64,000 nucleotides of DNA, from the NCBI GenBank assembly GCA_017632155.1, contig JAGBRZ010000051.1, positions 1 to 64,000 of the forward strand, given 5' to 3'. A model generated the notes under the pieces. It saw only the letters and a list, made by a program, of their open reading frames with translations. It was not told the origin of the DNA and ran no database searches. Each line of letters opens with the position of its first letter. The stretch's first letter is position 1. Of the stretch, positions 1-7,820 are shown piece after piece. Made by a program: the position numbers and the translations under genes. The stretch comes from Clostridia bacterium (GTDB lineage Bacteria; Bacillota_A; Clostridia; Oscillospirales; CAG-272).

Positions 1-447
1 ATTGAGCACTGGGACAAGATGCAGACCATCGACATCAAGAGCGTATTCTTCTGCACTCAGGCTGTTTACGAGATCATGAAGGAGCAGAACTACGGTAAGC
101 TCGTTCACATCTCCTCGATGGCAGGCGAGCGCGGCGGACGTTCCTCCTCCTGCGCTTACTCCTCCGCAAAGGCAGCTGTTCTCAATATGTCCAAGTGCTT
201 CGCTCTTTCGGGCGGTCAGTACAACATCACCTCCAACTGCGTATGCCCCGGCAGAACCCTCACCGCTATGGCACAGGGTCTTTCCTGGCTCACCGACCCC
301 AAGGACGATCCCAAGCTGACCATTCCCATGTGTCGCTTCGGTACTCCCGATGACATTGCAAACGCAGTTCTCTTCCTTTCCTCCGATCTTTCGTCCTATA
401 TCACCGGCGATATCATCGACGTAAACGGCGGACTTTATATGAAATAA
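1..447 (+). CDS. Short-chain dehydrogenase/reductase, 3' part (cut by window start)
   Basis: The reading frame is open from base 1, so 148 C-terminal residues are visible of a protein that is usually about 250 residues; the N-terminal nucleotide-binding glycine motif lies outside. What is seen fits a classical SDR: the HISS strand carrying the catalytic Ser, then YSSAK giving the Tyr-x3-Lys catalytic pair, then the CPG turn after the active-site helix, and a C-terminal DVNGG strand typical of FabG-like enzymes. The family uses NAD(P)H to reduce or oxidise alcohols and ketones in the cytosol; the substrate cannot be read from this fragment. A hairpin terminator follows directly. The convergent LacI gene suggests a sugar or sugar-acid context, but that is inference. 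Confidence 0.9.
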   Translation: MEHWDKMQTIDIKSVFFCTQAVYEIMKEQNYGKLVHISSMAGERGGRSSSCAYSSAKAAVLNMSKCFALSGGQYNITSNCVCPGRTLTAMAQGLSWLTDPKDDPKLTIPMCRFGTPDDIANAVLFLSSDLSSYITGDIIDVNGGLYMK

Positions 448-455
448 AAAATGAA

Positions 456-480
456 GACTTCCGCGTTTTACGCGGAAGTC
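456..480. terminator. Bidirectional terminator between SDR gene and lacI-type gene
   Basis: A 10-bp perfect stem (GACTTCCGCG / CGCGGAAGTC) with a 5-nt loop sits between two convergent genes, with A-rich sequence on the left and T-rich sequence on the right. Confidence 0.8.
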
Positions 481-489
481 ATTCAATAT

Positions 490-1503
490 TTATCTTTTTA
501 GAACCACGCTATTATGCTCGATAAGCACGGGTGGGAAGACCATTCGTTTTGGCGCACTCGTGGGTGAAGCAATTCTCTCAAGGAGCAATTCCGCCGCCGT
601 GGTGCCCATCAGTATCGGATCCTGCTCGAAGGTTGTGAAATCTATCGGACAGGGCATATAATCGCGGCTGTAATCGTCGTTGCAGACAACGCTTATGTCG
701 TCGGGCACGCGAATGCCGTAGCTGCGCAAAGTGTCGACCATTCCCGCAGCCATAAGTCCCGTGGTTGAGAAAACCGCGCTGAATCGCTTTTCGGGCGGCA
801 TATCAACGACCTGTGCGCCGAATTCGCACCCGCTCTTATATCTGCGGTCGCCGTAAAAAACAAAGGATTTGTCTATGCTGATGCCGTGCTCGCGCATGGC
901 GTCAAAATAACCCTGCGTTCTGTCGCGGCAGGTAACCGAGGTCGCGGGACCCGCGATATGCGCAATGCGTCTGTGTCCGCGCTGAATAAGATACTCCGTG
1001 GCAAGATAACCGCAACGGTAATTATCGACAGTCACAACGTCGGTATCTGCAGAACGTAAAAAACGGTTGACGAATATCATCGGCGTTTTTATATCGGGGA
1101 TCAGAGAAACGAGCTTCTTGCTTTCGATCGCATTGAGCAAAAATATGCCCGAAAAACCGTTTTTAGAGGCGTATTTAAGCGCATCGCATTCAGTTGATGT
1201 GTCATAATCGCTAAGCGAGATAACGGTGCGCATTCCCTCTTTGGCAAGTCTTTGGCGGATGCCGTCAATGAATCCGAGAATTATTGGATTGTGAAGCTGA
1301 CCGGCTATGACAAGAACGGTGCCGCTTCCACGAAGCTCGGCTGACCTTCTGCGGGGGCGTTTTTCGTATCCGCTTTCCTTGACGGCGCGAAGCACCTTAT
1401 CCCTCGTTTCGGGCGAAACACAATCCTCGCCCGTCAGCACACGCGAGATCGTGGCGGTCGAAACGCCTATTTCCTTTGATATTTCAAGCAGCGTTTTTCC
1501 CAT
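490..1503 (-). CDS. LacI-family transcriptional regulator
   Basis: A 337-residue protein of normal LacI length. Residues about 4-24 form the helix-turn-helix (LLEISKEIGVSTATISRVL), followed by the hinge region and a periplasmic-binding-protein-like effector domain running to the C terminus. Family members bind a palindromic operator and release it (or bind it) when a sugar or nucleoside binds the core. ATG at 1503 is preceded by GGAGG at good spacing. It lies back to back with the phosphodiesterase gene and tail to tail with the SDR gene, so either may be a target. The effector is unknown. Confidence 0.92.
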   Translation of the reverse strand: MGKTLLEISKEIGVSTATISRVLTGEDCVSPETRDKVLRAVKESGYEKRPRRRSAELRGSGTVLVIAGQLHNPIILGFIDGIRQRLAKEGMRTVISLSDYDTSTECDALKYASKNGFSGIFLLNAIESKKLVSLIPDIKTPMIFVNRFLRSADTDVVTVDNYRCGYLATEYLIQRGHRRIAHIAGPATSVTCRDRTQGYFDAMREHGISIDKSFVFYGDRRYKSGCEFGAQVVDMPPEKRFSAVFSTTGLMAAGMVDTLRSYGIRVPDDISVVCNDDYSRDYMPCPIDFTTFEQDPILMGTTAAELLLERIASPTSAPKRMVFPPVLIEHNSVVLKR

Positions 1504-1532
1504 TTTGCACCTCCTGCAGATGTTTTACTTAT

Positions 1533-1561
1533 ATTTTACATTAATTACATCAAAAAATCAA
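1533..1561 (-). promoter_or_regulatory. Promoter of the LacI-type gene
   Basis: On the minus strand TTGATT and TAAAAT are separated by 17 bp, about 30 bp upstream of the lacI-type start. The spacer is AT-rich and could also hold an operator. Confidence 0.5.
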
Positions 1562-1599
1562 GTGTAATTTCATAAATTTTTATGAGAAAGAGGCTTTTT

Positions 1600-2919
1600 A
1601 TGAAAAAAAGATTATTGGTATTTTCGGTTGACGCAATGGTTTTTGAAGATCTTGCGTATCTCCGCACAAAGCCCAACTTCAAAAAGTACCTTGAGGGCGG
1701 AAGCTCTGTTGAGCGCATCCGTTCGATCTACCCGACAGTAACCTACCCGAACCACGTCAGCATGATGACGGGTTGCTACGCTGACAAGACCGGCGTTTAC
1801 TCCAACTACAGATTCACCACCGACTCGAAGGAAGACACCTGGCAGTGGTTCCACGACTGCGTTAAGTGCAAGGATATCTTCACCGCGGCAAAGGAAAAGG
1901 GTTACACCACCGCATCGATCTTCTGGACCTGCACAGGCAAACATCCCGACATCGACTACCTTATCAACGAATATTGGATGCCCAACAAGGTCGATACACT
2001 TGAGTCCTCCTTTGCAGACGCAGGATCCTCGCCCGAGGTAATTGAGATCATCAAGAGTCACGCTGACCTTCTCCACCCCGATTACGTCAAGGGCGGCAGA
2101 AAGAACTTTATGATCCACCCCTACGACGACGAGTTCCTCATCGCGTGCGCGGCTGACATCATCATAAAGTACTCCCCCGAGGTGACCTTCGTTCACAACG
2201 GTCAGATCGACGGCATTCGCCACACCCAGGGTGCATTCGGTCCCCACCTCTACCCCGAGCTCGACCGCGTGGACAAGCATCTCGGTCAGCTTTGCGAGGC
2301 TCTTGAGGAAGCCGGTGTGCTTCAGGATACCGACATCTTTATGGTCAGCGACCACGGTCAGCTTGAGATCAAGCGCACCATCAAGCTCAACGCGCTTCTT
2401 GCCGACCACGGACTTGTTGATGTGAACGAAAAGGGCAAATGCGTCGATTACCGCGCATACTGCCTCTCAAACGCTATGTCCTCGCTCGTTTACCTCAAGG
2501 ATCCCACCGACAAGGAGCTCCACGACCGCGTATATAAGCTCCTTTGCGACCTCCGTGACGAGGGTATTTACGGCTTCTCGCAGGTATTTACCCGCGAAGA
2601 GATCGCAGAAAAAGAGCATCTTGACGGCGAGTTCTCCTTCGTTATCGAGTCGGACGGTTACACCTCCTTCTCGGACAGCTGCAAGCGCCCGCTCGTTGCA
2701 AAGCTCGACCTCACCGACTTCCGCTTCGGCAGAGCGACCCACGGCTACTACCCCGATCTCGGCCCTCAGCCCACACTCGTTGCAAAAGGCCCGAGCATCA
2801 AGGAAGGCGTCGTGATCGACCGCCGTCCCATCGTTGACGAGGCTCCCACCTATGCAAAGATCCTCGGCGCAGACCTTTCCGATGCGCAGGGATCGCCCAT
2901 TGTTGAAATTCTTAAATAA
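1600..2919 (+). CDS. Nucleotide pyrophosphatase/phosphodiesterase (alkaline phosphatase superfamily)
   Basis: A 439-residue enzyme. ATG at 1600 is chosen over an upstream in-frame ATG at 1582 because the AGAAAGAGG ribosome site lies between them, 7 nt before 1600. The first metal-ligand Asp is in FSVDAM (Asp11); the nucleophile Thr is in PTVTYPNH (about Thr48), the NPP signature; further metal ligands are in the GQIDGIRH segment and the VSDHGQ segment, and a late His lies in THGYYPD. The family hydrolyses phosphodiester or pyrophosphate bonds of nucleotides or lipids using two Zn ions. There is no signal peptide, so it is probably cytosolic. Substrate unknown. The gene ends in a strong terminator. 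Confidence 0.88.
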   Translation: MKKRLLVFSVDAMVFEDLAYLRTKPNFKKYLEGGSSVERIRSIYPTVTYPNHVSMMTGCYADKTGVYSNYRFTTDSKEDTWQWFHDCVKCKDIFTAAKEKGYTTASIFWTCTGKHPDIDYLINEYWMPNKVDTLESSFADAGSSPEVIEIIKSHADLLHPDYVKGGRKNFMIHPYDDEFLIACAADIIIKYSPEVTFVHNGQIDGIRHTQGAFGPHLYPELDRVDKHLGQLCEALEEAGVLQDTDIFMVSDHGQLEIKRTIKLNALLADHGLVDVNEKGKCVDYRAYCLSNAMSSLVYLKDPTDKELHDRVYKLLCDLRDEGIYGFSQVFTREEIAEKEHLDGEFSFVIESDGYTSFSDSCKRPLVAKLDLTDFRFGRATHGYYPDLGPQPTLVAKGPSIKEGVVIDRRPIVDEAPTYAKILGADLSDAQGSPIVEILK

Positions 2920-2931
2920 ATTGCAATAATA

Positions 2932-2959
2932 AATAGCCGATCTGATTTGATCGGCTATT
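2932..2959 (+). terminator. Terminator of phosphodiesterase gene
   Basis: An 11-bp perfect stem (AATAGCCGATC / GATCGGCTATT) with a 6-nt loop is followed by T-rich sequence. Confidence 0.8.
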
Positions 2960-2988
2960 TCCCATTTATTTCTGAACATCAACGATAA

Positions 2989-3031
2989 TTGACATTAATG
3001 TGAAAAACAGTTGACGTTAATCTTGTATAAT
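2989..3031 (+). promoter_or_regulatory. Upstream region of lipid kinase: direct repeat and -10-like box
   Basis: TTGACATTAAT (2989) and TTGACGTTAAT (3011) form a direct repeat offset by 22 bp, about two helical turns. TATAAT follows at 3026-3031. Neither TTGAC copy has normal spacing to that -10 box, so the repeats may be binding sites rather than -35 boxes. Confidence 0.35.
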
Positions 3032-3070
3032 ATAACTTGGTAAAATTCGAAAGCGAGGGTTTCATTTACA

Positions 3071-3907
3071 GTGAAATATTATATACTTTATAACCCATAC
3101 GCAGGCAACGGTATGAGTGAAACAACAGCAAAAAATCTCAATTACAAGGACGCCGAGATCGTTGCAATGACCGAGATCGGCTCTTATGCGGATTTCTTTG
3201 CGGACAAGGCCGAGGCTTCGATCATCATTTGCGGCGGTGACGGTACGCTCAACCGCTTCATTAATGAGATCGACGGTATCCCCCACGGCGACGTCTACTA
3301 TATGGCATCGGGTTCGGGAAATGATTTTCTGCGTGACCTCGATATTTCGGAGCAGAAGGAACCCGTCCTTATCAACAAGTACATAGAAAACCTTCCCGTT
3401 TGCGAAGTAAACGGCAAGAAGTTTAAGGTTCTTAACGGCGTTGGCTACGGTATTGACGGCTATTGCTGTCTTGAGGGCGACAAGCTAAAAAATGAAAACG
3501 CCAAGAAGATCAATTACACCGCGATCGCGATCAAGGGACTTTTCGGCAAATATAAGACCTGCGGCGGTAGCATAACGGTTGACGGCGAGTGCCGCCGTTA
3601 TAAGCGCATTTGGCTTTCCTCGGGTATGAACGGTCACTATTACGGTGGCGGCATGATGCCCTGCCCCGAGCAGGACAGACTGAACGGAAAAAAGATCCTT
3701 TCCTCCTGCACCTGGCACGATTCGGGCAAGCTGAGAACTCTGATATATTTCCCCTCCTTCTTCAAGGGCGAGCACGTAAAACACAAAAAATACGTTGACG
3801 TCCGCTCAGGCAAAAAGATCACAGTTGAGTTTGATTCTCCCCGCCCTCTGCAGATCGACGGCGAGACCATTGACGGAGTAACTAAATACAGCATTTATTA
3901 TAATTAA
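3071..3907 (+). CDS. Diacylglycerol/sphingosine kinase-like lipid kinase
   Basis: A 278-residue protein, near the usual length of bacterial DAGK-catalytic-domain kinases. The start is GTG at 3071, with GAGGG upstream. The N terminus has the NPYAGNG nucleotide loop; GGDGTLN at residues 55-61 is the hallmark ATP-binding motif; GSGNDF follows at about residue 80. The C-terminal half is the beta-sandwich, with the LQIDGE motif near residue 260. The family phosphorylates diacylglycerol or a related lipid at the inner membrane face, recycling lipid for phospholipid or lipoteichoic acid turnover. The exact lipid cannot be told from sequence. Confidence 0.9.
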   Translation: MKYYILYNPYAGNGMSETTAKNLNYKDAEIVAMTEIGSYADFFADKAEASIIICGGDGTLNRFINEIDGIPHGDVYYMASGSGNDFLRDLDISEQKEPVLINKYIENLPVCEVNGKKFKVLNGVGYGIDGYCCLEGDKLKNENAKKINYTAIAIKGLFGKYKTCGGSITVDGECRRYKRIWLSSGMNGHYYGGGMMPCPEQDRLNGKKILSSCTWHDSGKLRTLIYFPSFFKGEHVKHKKYVDVRSGKKITVEFDSPRPLQIDGETIDGVTKYSIYYN

Positions 3908-3911
3908 CTTG

Positions 3912-3932
3912 AAAGGCGCAAAAAGCGCCTTT
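3912..3932 (+). terminator. Terminator of lipid kinase gene
   Basis: Stem AAAGGCGC / GCGCCTTT with an AAAAA loop, followed by a T run. Confidence 0.85.
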
Positions 3933-3939
3933 TTTCTTG

Positions 3940-3968
3940 TTGACAAAGTGGGATCGTTGTGCTATAAT
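3940..3968 (+). promoter_or_regulatory. Consensus promoter of YwaF-like gene
   Basis: A perfect TTGACA (3940-3945), 17 bp spacer and perfect TATAAT (3963-3968), directly after the previous terminator and 36 bp before the start codon. Confidence 0.9.
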
Positions 3969-4004
3969 ACCCTCGGACATAATGCTTATACTCCGAGGTA
4001 AAAA

Positions 4005-4796
4005 ATGCTGAAACTGATTGAAAATTTCTTTACTCATAAAGACTTTCTCGGCGGGCTTGACCTGCCCGGGCGGCTCTTTTCACCGCTTCATCTTATATTC
4101 TCCGCCTGCCTTCTGGCAATTATCATCCATTCCGCCTTCCGCGTAGCAAAAAAGTCGGAAAGCGCGCAAAGAAAGCTGCTTTTGACGCTTTGGGCATTTT
4201 TTGTTATCTTTGAGATCGTCAAAACACTTTACGAAGCCTTTCTCGGAAGTGAGGTTCACTTTGAGGTCGGTGGCGTTCTGCCACTTTACCCCTGCAGCGT
4301 TTATCTCTATTCACTGCCCTTTTGCTTTTCGAAAAATCGACGAATAAAGCTCGCTGCCTGCGGTTATCTTTTCACAATGGGGCTTCTCGGCGCGGCGATA
4401 AACTTCGTCTACCCCGCAAACGTACTTTCGAACTATTCCTGCATTTCATTTATGGGCTTTCACACCCTTTCCTACCACGGAACGATGCTCTTTTCAATGC
4501 TGGTGATGCTCATTTCGGGATATCATCGATATAACGGCGTTGAAAAGCCTTGGGAGCTCATCCTTCCCGCCCTGCCGATGTTGATCATCTCGATCCCCGC
4601 AAATATCGTCAATTTCTCTCCCATCGGCTCGGATTATATGTTCTTCAAATGCAATTCCTTTTTCCTGCCCGCAATCTTCGGCGACGTTCCCGACGGAGTG
4701 ACGACAGTGCTTGCCTATCTGCTTTATGCAATACTGCCAGGACTGTTTTATTTGCCGGGATATATAAAGCAGGCAAGTCGCGCTTCGCGCGAATGA
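4005..4796 (+). CDS. YwaF/TMEM164-like integral membrane protein
   Basis: A 263-residue protein with about seven hydrophobic segments, and GAGG 6-7 nt before ATG 4005. The pattern resembles the YwaF (TIGR02206/TMEM164) family: a PLYPCS motif with Cys97 at the start of a membrane helix, and conserved His residues in later helices (FHTLSYHGT). In animals the TMEM164 relative is reported to act as a lipid acyltransferase through a cysteine in the corresponding segment; carrying that to this protein is inference. It stands alone after a strong promoter and is followed by repeats rather than a gene. The nearest gene on the left is a lipid kinase, which weakly supports a lipid role. Confidence 0.7.
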   Translation: MLKLIENFFTHKDFLGGLDLPGRLFSPLHLIFSACLLAIIIHSAFRVAKKSESAQRKLLLTLWAFFVIFEIVKTLYEAFLGSEVHFEVGGVLPLYPCSVYLYSLPFCFSKNRRIKLAACGYLFTMGLLGAAINFVYPANVLSNYSCISFMGFHTLSYHGTMLFSMLVMLISGYHRYNGVEKPWELILPALPMLIISIPANIVNFSPIGSDYMFFKCNSFFLPAIFGDVPDGVTTVLAYLLYAILPGLFYLPGYIKQASRASRE

Positions 4797-4800
4797 TAGT

Positions 4801-4878
4801 ATATTTGCCTGCGGCAAATGTCGACTCTGACTTCTCGGCTTACGCCTCCATTTTCCTTCGGAAAACCGTCAGAGCCGC
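4801..4878 (+). repeat. 78-bp interspersed repeat, copy A
   Basis: This segment matches the reverse complement of 13313-13390 at 71 of 78 positions without gaps. It contains the small palindromes ATTTGCC-tgc-GGCAAAT and TTTTCC-ttc-GGAAAA. It is non-coding in both places. Confidence 0.8.
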
Positions 4879-4980
4879 ACACTGTGGCGGAATGATAATC
4901 GGCTTCGCCGAATGATAATCTCGCTTCGCGAGAATGAAAGGAAGATTTTCGCCGTGGCGAAAATCAATAGTATTTATAAT
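4879..4980. repeat. Short hairpin-rich tandem region
   Basis: GAATGATAATC occurs at 4890 and 4910, separated by GGCTTCGCC, and followed by the hairpin TCGCTTCGCGA; a related GAATGATAGT lies at 4791 after CGCGCTTCGCGC. GATTTTCGCC-gt-GGCGAAAATC forms another stem at about 4943-4965. No gene is seen here. Confidence 0.6.
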
Positions 4981-5088
4981 AACAGAGATTCAACCTGCAA
5001 TTAAATGCCGTTGCGCGTGCTCCTTCCACCACTTCCGGGGTGGAAGGAGCACGCGCAACTTCAATTAAGCGCAAACAATACCTCTGTT
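4981..5088. repeat. 108-bp fold-back element with 20-bp perfect core
   Basis: The core arms 5011-5030 and 5039-5058 are perfect 20-bp inverted repeats around an 8-nt loop. Outer arms AACAGAG (4981) and CTCTGTT (5082) are symmetric about the same centre, and the 23-bp stretches between match partly. It may be a MITE-like fold-back remnant or a strong RNA hairpin at the end of the leftward lysine operon. Confidence 0.7.
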
Positions 5089-5095
5089 GGCATGC

Positions 5096-5422
5096 TTATT
5101 TATCAATAATAAAAGTCCATCTTTCCGCTATTTTTTCGGGCATCATGCTTTTAAGAGTTTCCGCGTCTCTTTTCAGTGCCGGTTGGCGCGCGTGGAAAAA
5201 CTCAAATTCGCCTTTGCCATCGTGAAATCCGAATTGAAACTCAAGTCCGTTTTTCTTCTCATATGGAAAAACAGGATCAAGAACTGCGTAAATTGCATTC
5301 AGCACGTCCATTGAGCTGGTTTTCCAGTTAGCAATTATCCATTCTTCTTGTTCTTCAAACCAAACCCAAAAATATTTGGCTGCCTCGATATCGATTTTCT
5401 TTTTTGAAAACAAATCAAACAT
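5096..5422 (-). CDS. Small protein of unknown function, last gene of lysine operon
   Basis: A 108-residue acidic, aromatic-rich soluble protein with no signal peptide or membrane segment. I do not recognise the family. It begins MFDLFSKKK and has a Trp/Phe-rich N-terminal helix (KYFWVWFEEQEEW). Its ATG overlaps the stop of the YdcF-like gene by 8 nt, and its GGAGG ribosome site lies inside that gene's last codons, so the two are probably translationally coupled. The position suggests co-regulation with lysine synthesis but does not show a role in it. Confidence 0.75.
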   Translation of the reverse strand: MFDLFSKKKIDIEAAKYFWVWFEEQEEWIIANWKTSSMDVLNAIYAVLDPVFPYEKKNGLEFQFGFHDGKGEFEFFHARQPALKRDAETLKSMMPEKIAERWTFIIDK

Positions 5423-6035
5423 TAAAGTTTACCTCCATATCCTCAACAAGCCCGCTATCGACAAGCCCCTTGATAAGATCAAGCTCCTTTGCGATCCACT
5501 TTCCTTCCGATTCGGGCATTCCGGCTATGATCGCCTCGTGATTTGCGGGATAGGCGGAGACGGTTACCTTGCGGGGCAAAAACGCTTTTGCAAGCGCGAT
5601 ACTGCGCTTCATGTGCGAGCGGGAGGTGACGATTATGACGTGGTCGACCTTCTCGAAGTGGAGCTTGCGGTTGATCTGCAGAGTGCCGAAGATCATGTTT
5701 TCCTTGGTGGTCGTTGCCTGATTTTCGAGGATGATCGCCTCCTCGGGCACGCCGTTTTCCATCAGGATACGCTTCATATAGTGCGATTCGCTGATCTGCT
5801 CGCCGTCCACGTCCCATTTTACGCCGCCGCTCGGCACGATGAAGGGGACTCTGCCCGACTTATAGAGCTCTGCCGCCGCCTTTGCGCGAGGGAGTGCATT
5901 GCCGGGATTTCCGCCGAGAAGGAGTGCAACGGGCGCGCTCATTCCATCATCGACGATGCCGCCGCAGACGAAATTGCACTTTTCTTCAAAAGGCATCTGC
6001 GCGATATATTCCTTTGTTACTTGTGAAAGCTTCAT
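5415..6035 (-). CDS. YdcF/SanA-type (DUF218) protein
   Basis: A 206-residue protein with the DUF218 layout: LLLGGNPGN near the start of the Rossmann-like fold, then the arginine-bearing helix, PSGG, the E-N-x-A-T-T-T motif (ENQATTTKEN) and the TSRSHMKRS motif. The family binds nucleotide-like ligands and is linked to envelope functions in some bacteria; the reaction is not established. There is no obvious N-terminal membrane helix, unlike SanA/ElyC. It lies 21 bp after ddh in the same direction and overlaps the next small gene, so it belongs to the lysine/diaminopimelate operon, which would fit a cell-wall link (inference). Confidence 0.85.
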   Translation of the reverse strand: MKLSQVTKEYIAQMPFEEKCNFVCGGIVDDGMSAPVALLLGGNPGNALPRAKAAAELYKSGRVPFIVPSGGVKWDVDGEQISESHYMKRILMENGVPEEAIILENQATTTKENMIFGTLQINRKLHFEKVDHVIIVTSRSHMKRSIALAKAFLPRKVTVSAYPANHEAIIAGMPESEGKWIAKELDLIKGLVDSGLVEDMEVNFNV

Positions 6036-6056
6036 TTTTCTTTTTCCTTTCTGATG

Positions 6057-7031
6057 TCAGAGCATTTTGGCGCGAAGTTCTTCGGGGGAAAGCGGAGAAA
6101 GATCGGCGGGGGCGATATCGAAGATCGTCTTGCAGCCCGTCATTCCGCGCGCGTGCATACGGTTGATGGCTCTTGCACAAGCAACGAGCACGCTTGAGGT
6201 AAATTCGGGATTCGAATCGAGCGCGAGCGAGAACTCGACGGTGTGTTTATGCTCGCCCGAAAGACCGCTAACACCACTTCTGATGACCGATCCGCCGTGC
6301 GGAAGAGCCGAATGGTTCGCGCGAAGCTCCTCGAGGCTGACAAAAGTCACCGTGGTATCGTAATCAGCGAAATAGTTGGGCATATTCTTGATCTCGGACT
6401 CAATTTTTGCAAGATCAGCGCCCTCTTTTGCGACAACGTAGCATTCGCGGGTGTGCTTCTGCCTTGTTGTCAGCTCGGGATTTTCTCCGTTTCTTACCGA
6501 TTCGAGTGCCGCAGGCACGGGAACGGTATACTGCCTTGCATCAAGCACGCCGTCAATTCTGCGGATGGCATCGGAGTGGCCTTGGCTTACGCCGCGACCC
6601 CAGAAGGTATAATCCTTGCCATCGGGGAGCACGGATGAGGCATAGAGCCTTGCGATCGAGAACAGACCGGGGTCCCAGCCGCCCGAGATCATTGCGATGT
6701 GTCCCGATGCTTCTGCCGTTTCGTTTACACGGGCGAAATGGGCGGGGATGGTGGCGTGGGTGTCATAGCTGTCAATGACGTTGAAATGCTCGGCGAGCTT
6801 ATGCGTCATTTCGGGCAGATCTGTCGCACTGCCGCCGCATAGGATGAGGACGTCGATCTTATCCTTGAAATCAAGGATCGAATCTGCAGAGAAGACGGGT
6901 GCGCCCGCAGTTTTGACCGTGCTCGGATCGCGGCGTGTGAAGACCGCAACGAGCTCGCAATCTGTGTGATATTTCATAGCCGCCTCGACGCCTCTACCGA
7001 GGTTGCCGTAGCCGTAAATTGCAATTTTCAT
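6057..7031 (-). CDS. ddh: meso-Diaminopimelate dehydrogenase
   Basis: A 324-residue protein, the usual length. It makes meso-diaminopimelate in one NADPH-dependent step from tetrahydrodipicolinate and ammonia (EC 1.4.1.16), bypassing the succinylase or acetylase routes. The N terminus has the Rossmann motif GYGNLG (residues 7-12), then VFTRRDP, the CGGSATDLP segment, the VIDSYDTHA substrate-loop motif and the SGGWDPGLFS motif, followed by the WGRGVSQGHSDAIRRI segment that is very characteristic of Ddh. The gene is 6 bp from dapB. The product feeds both lysine and peptidoglycan. Confidence 0.97.
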   Translation of the reverse strand: MKIAIYGYGNLGRGVEAAMKYHTDCELVAVFTRRDPSTVKTAGAPVFSADSILDFKDKIDVLILCGGSATDLPEMTHKLAEHFNVIDSYDTHATIPAHFARVNETAEASGHIAMISGGWDPGLFSIARLYASSVLPDGKDYTFWGRGVSQGHSDAIRRIDGVLDARQYTVPVPAALESVRNGENPELTTRQKHTRECYVVAKEGADLAKIESEIKNMPNYFADYDTTVTFVSLEELRANHSALPHGGSVIRSGVSGLSGEHKHTVEFSLALDSNPEFTSSVLVACARAINRMHARGMTGCKTIFDIAPADLSPLSPEELRAKML

Positions 7032-7037
7032 CTTAAA

Positions 7038-7808
7038 TCATACCTTTTGGGGAATTTTTGTGCCCTTGACGAGCGAATTCATATCGTACATACCCGCCCC
7101 CTGATCGACAAGGAACGCCGCCGCGGCAAGCGCGCCTTCGGCAAAGAGCGCGCGGGAATGCGCCTCGTGCTTGAGGGTGATGGTCTGGTTCGGCGTGCCG
7201 ATCATAACCTCGTGCTCGCCGACGATATTGCCCATTCGAATCGCGTGGATGCCGATCTCCTCGCGCGTGCGCTTGCCCTGACCGCTTCTGCCGCAGTTGG
7301 CATAAGCCTCGGGGCGAACCTCACAGAGAGCATCGGCGAGCATCAGCGCCGTTCCGCTTGGAGCATCGACCTTACGATTGTGATGCTTTTCGATAATTTC
7401 AATTTCCGCCTCGGGGAAAGCCGCCGCCGCCTGCTTTGCAAGTTCAACAAGGAGTGCAACTCCAAGCGACATATTTGCCGAGAAGAAGAGCGGTATCTTC
7501 TCTGCCGCCAGCGCGATCTTTGCCTTTTCCTCGGGCGTGTGACCCGTGGTGCAAAGGACGGTGGGCAGCTTTCTTGCCATTGCAAAATCAAGGAGTGCGG
7601 GGGTTACGGTATGGTGCGAGAAATCGACGATGCAGTCGATCTCCGCCTCGGGAACGTCGGAGAAATCCTTGTAGACGAGGAAGGTCTCGCCGCCCTTGGC
7701 AAATGCATCAACGCCGCCGATGCACTCGGCACCTCGGTAGCCCGCCTCGCAAAGAGTAAGAACCTCGCGTCCCATATGTCCGCAAATTCCGTTTATCAGT
7801 ATTTTCAT
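7038..7808 (-). CDS. dapB: 4-hydroxy-tetrahydrodipicolinate reductase
   Basis: A 256-residue NAD(P)H-dependent reductase of the diaminopimelate pathway (EC 1.17.1.8), cytosolic. Features seen: N-terminal GICGHMGR cofactor loop (residues 7-14), VDFS motif, TTGH, the SANMSLGV segment, and the catalytic signature EKHHNRKVDAPSGTA with His142-143 and Lys146. It is 12 bp after dapA and 6 bp before ddh, all read leftward under one lysine riboswitch. Confidence 0.97.
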   Translation of the reverse strand: MKILINGICGHMGREVLTLCEAGYRGAECIGGVDAFAKGGETFLVYKDFSDVPEAEIDCIVDFSHHTVTPALLDFAMARKLPTVLCTTGHTPEEKAKIALAAEKIPLFFSANMSLGVALLVELAKQAAAAFPEAEIEIIEKHHNRKVDAPSGTALMLADALCEVRPEAYANCGRSGQGKRTREEIGIHAIRMGNIVGEHEVMIGTPNQTITLKHEAHSRALFAEGALAAAAFLVDQGAGMYDMNSLVKGTKIPQKV

Positions 7809-7820
7809 TTTCGTTTTCCT

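Noticed and set aside
1582..1599. Upstream ATG of the phosphodiesterase gene
   Set aside because: The ribosome site lies after it, so translation should start at 1600.
3011..3031. TTGACG/TATAAT as a standard promoter of the lipid kinase
   Set aside because: The spacer would be only 9 bp.
4550..4915. Open frame overlapping the end of the YwaF-like gene and the repeat
   Set aside because: It is out of frame with a clear membrane protein and continues into non-coding repeat sequence.
4879..4940. CRISPR-like spacing of short repeats
   Set aside because: Units are about 20 bp with hairpin linkers, only two or three copies, and no cas genes.
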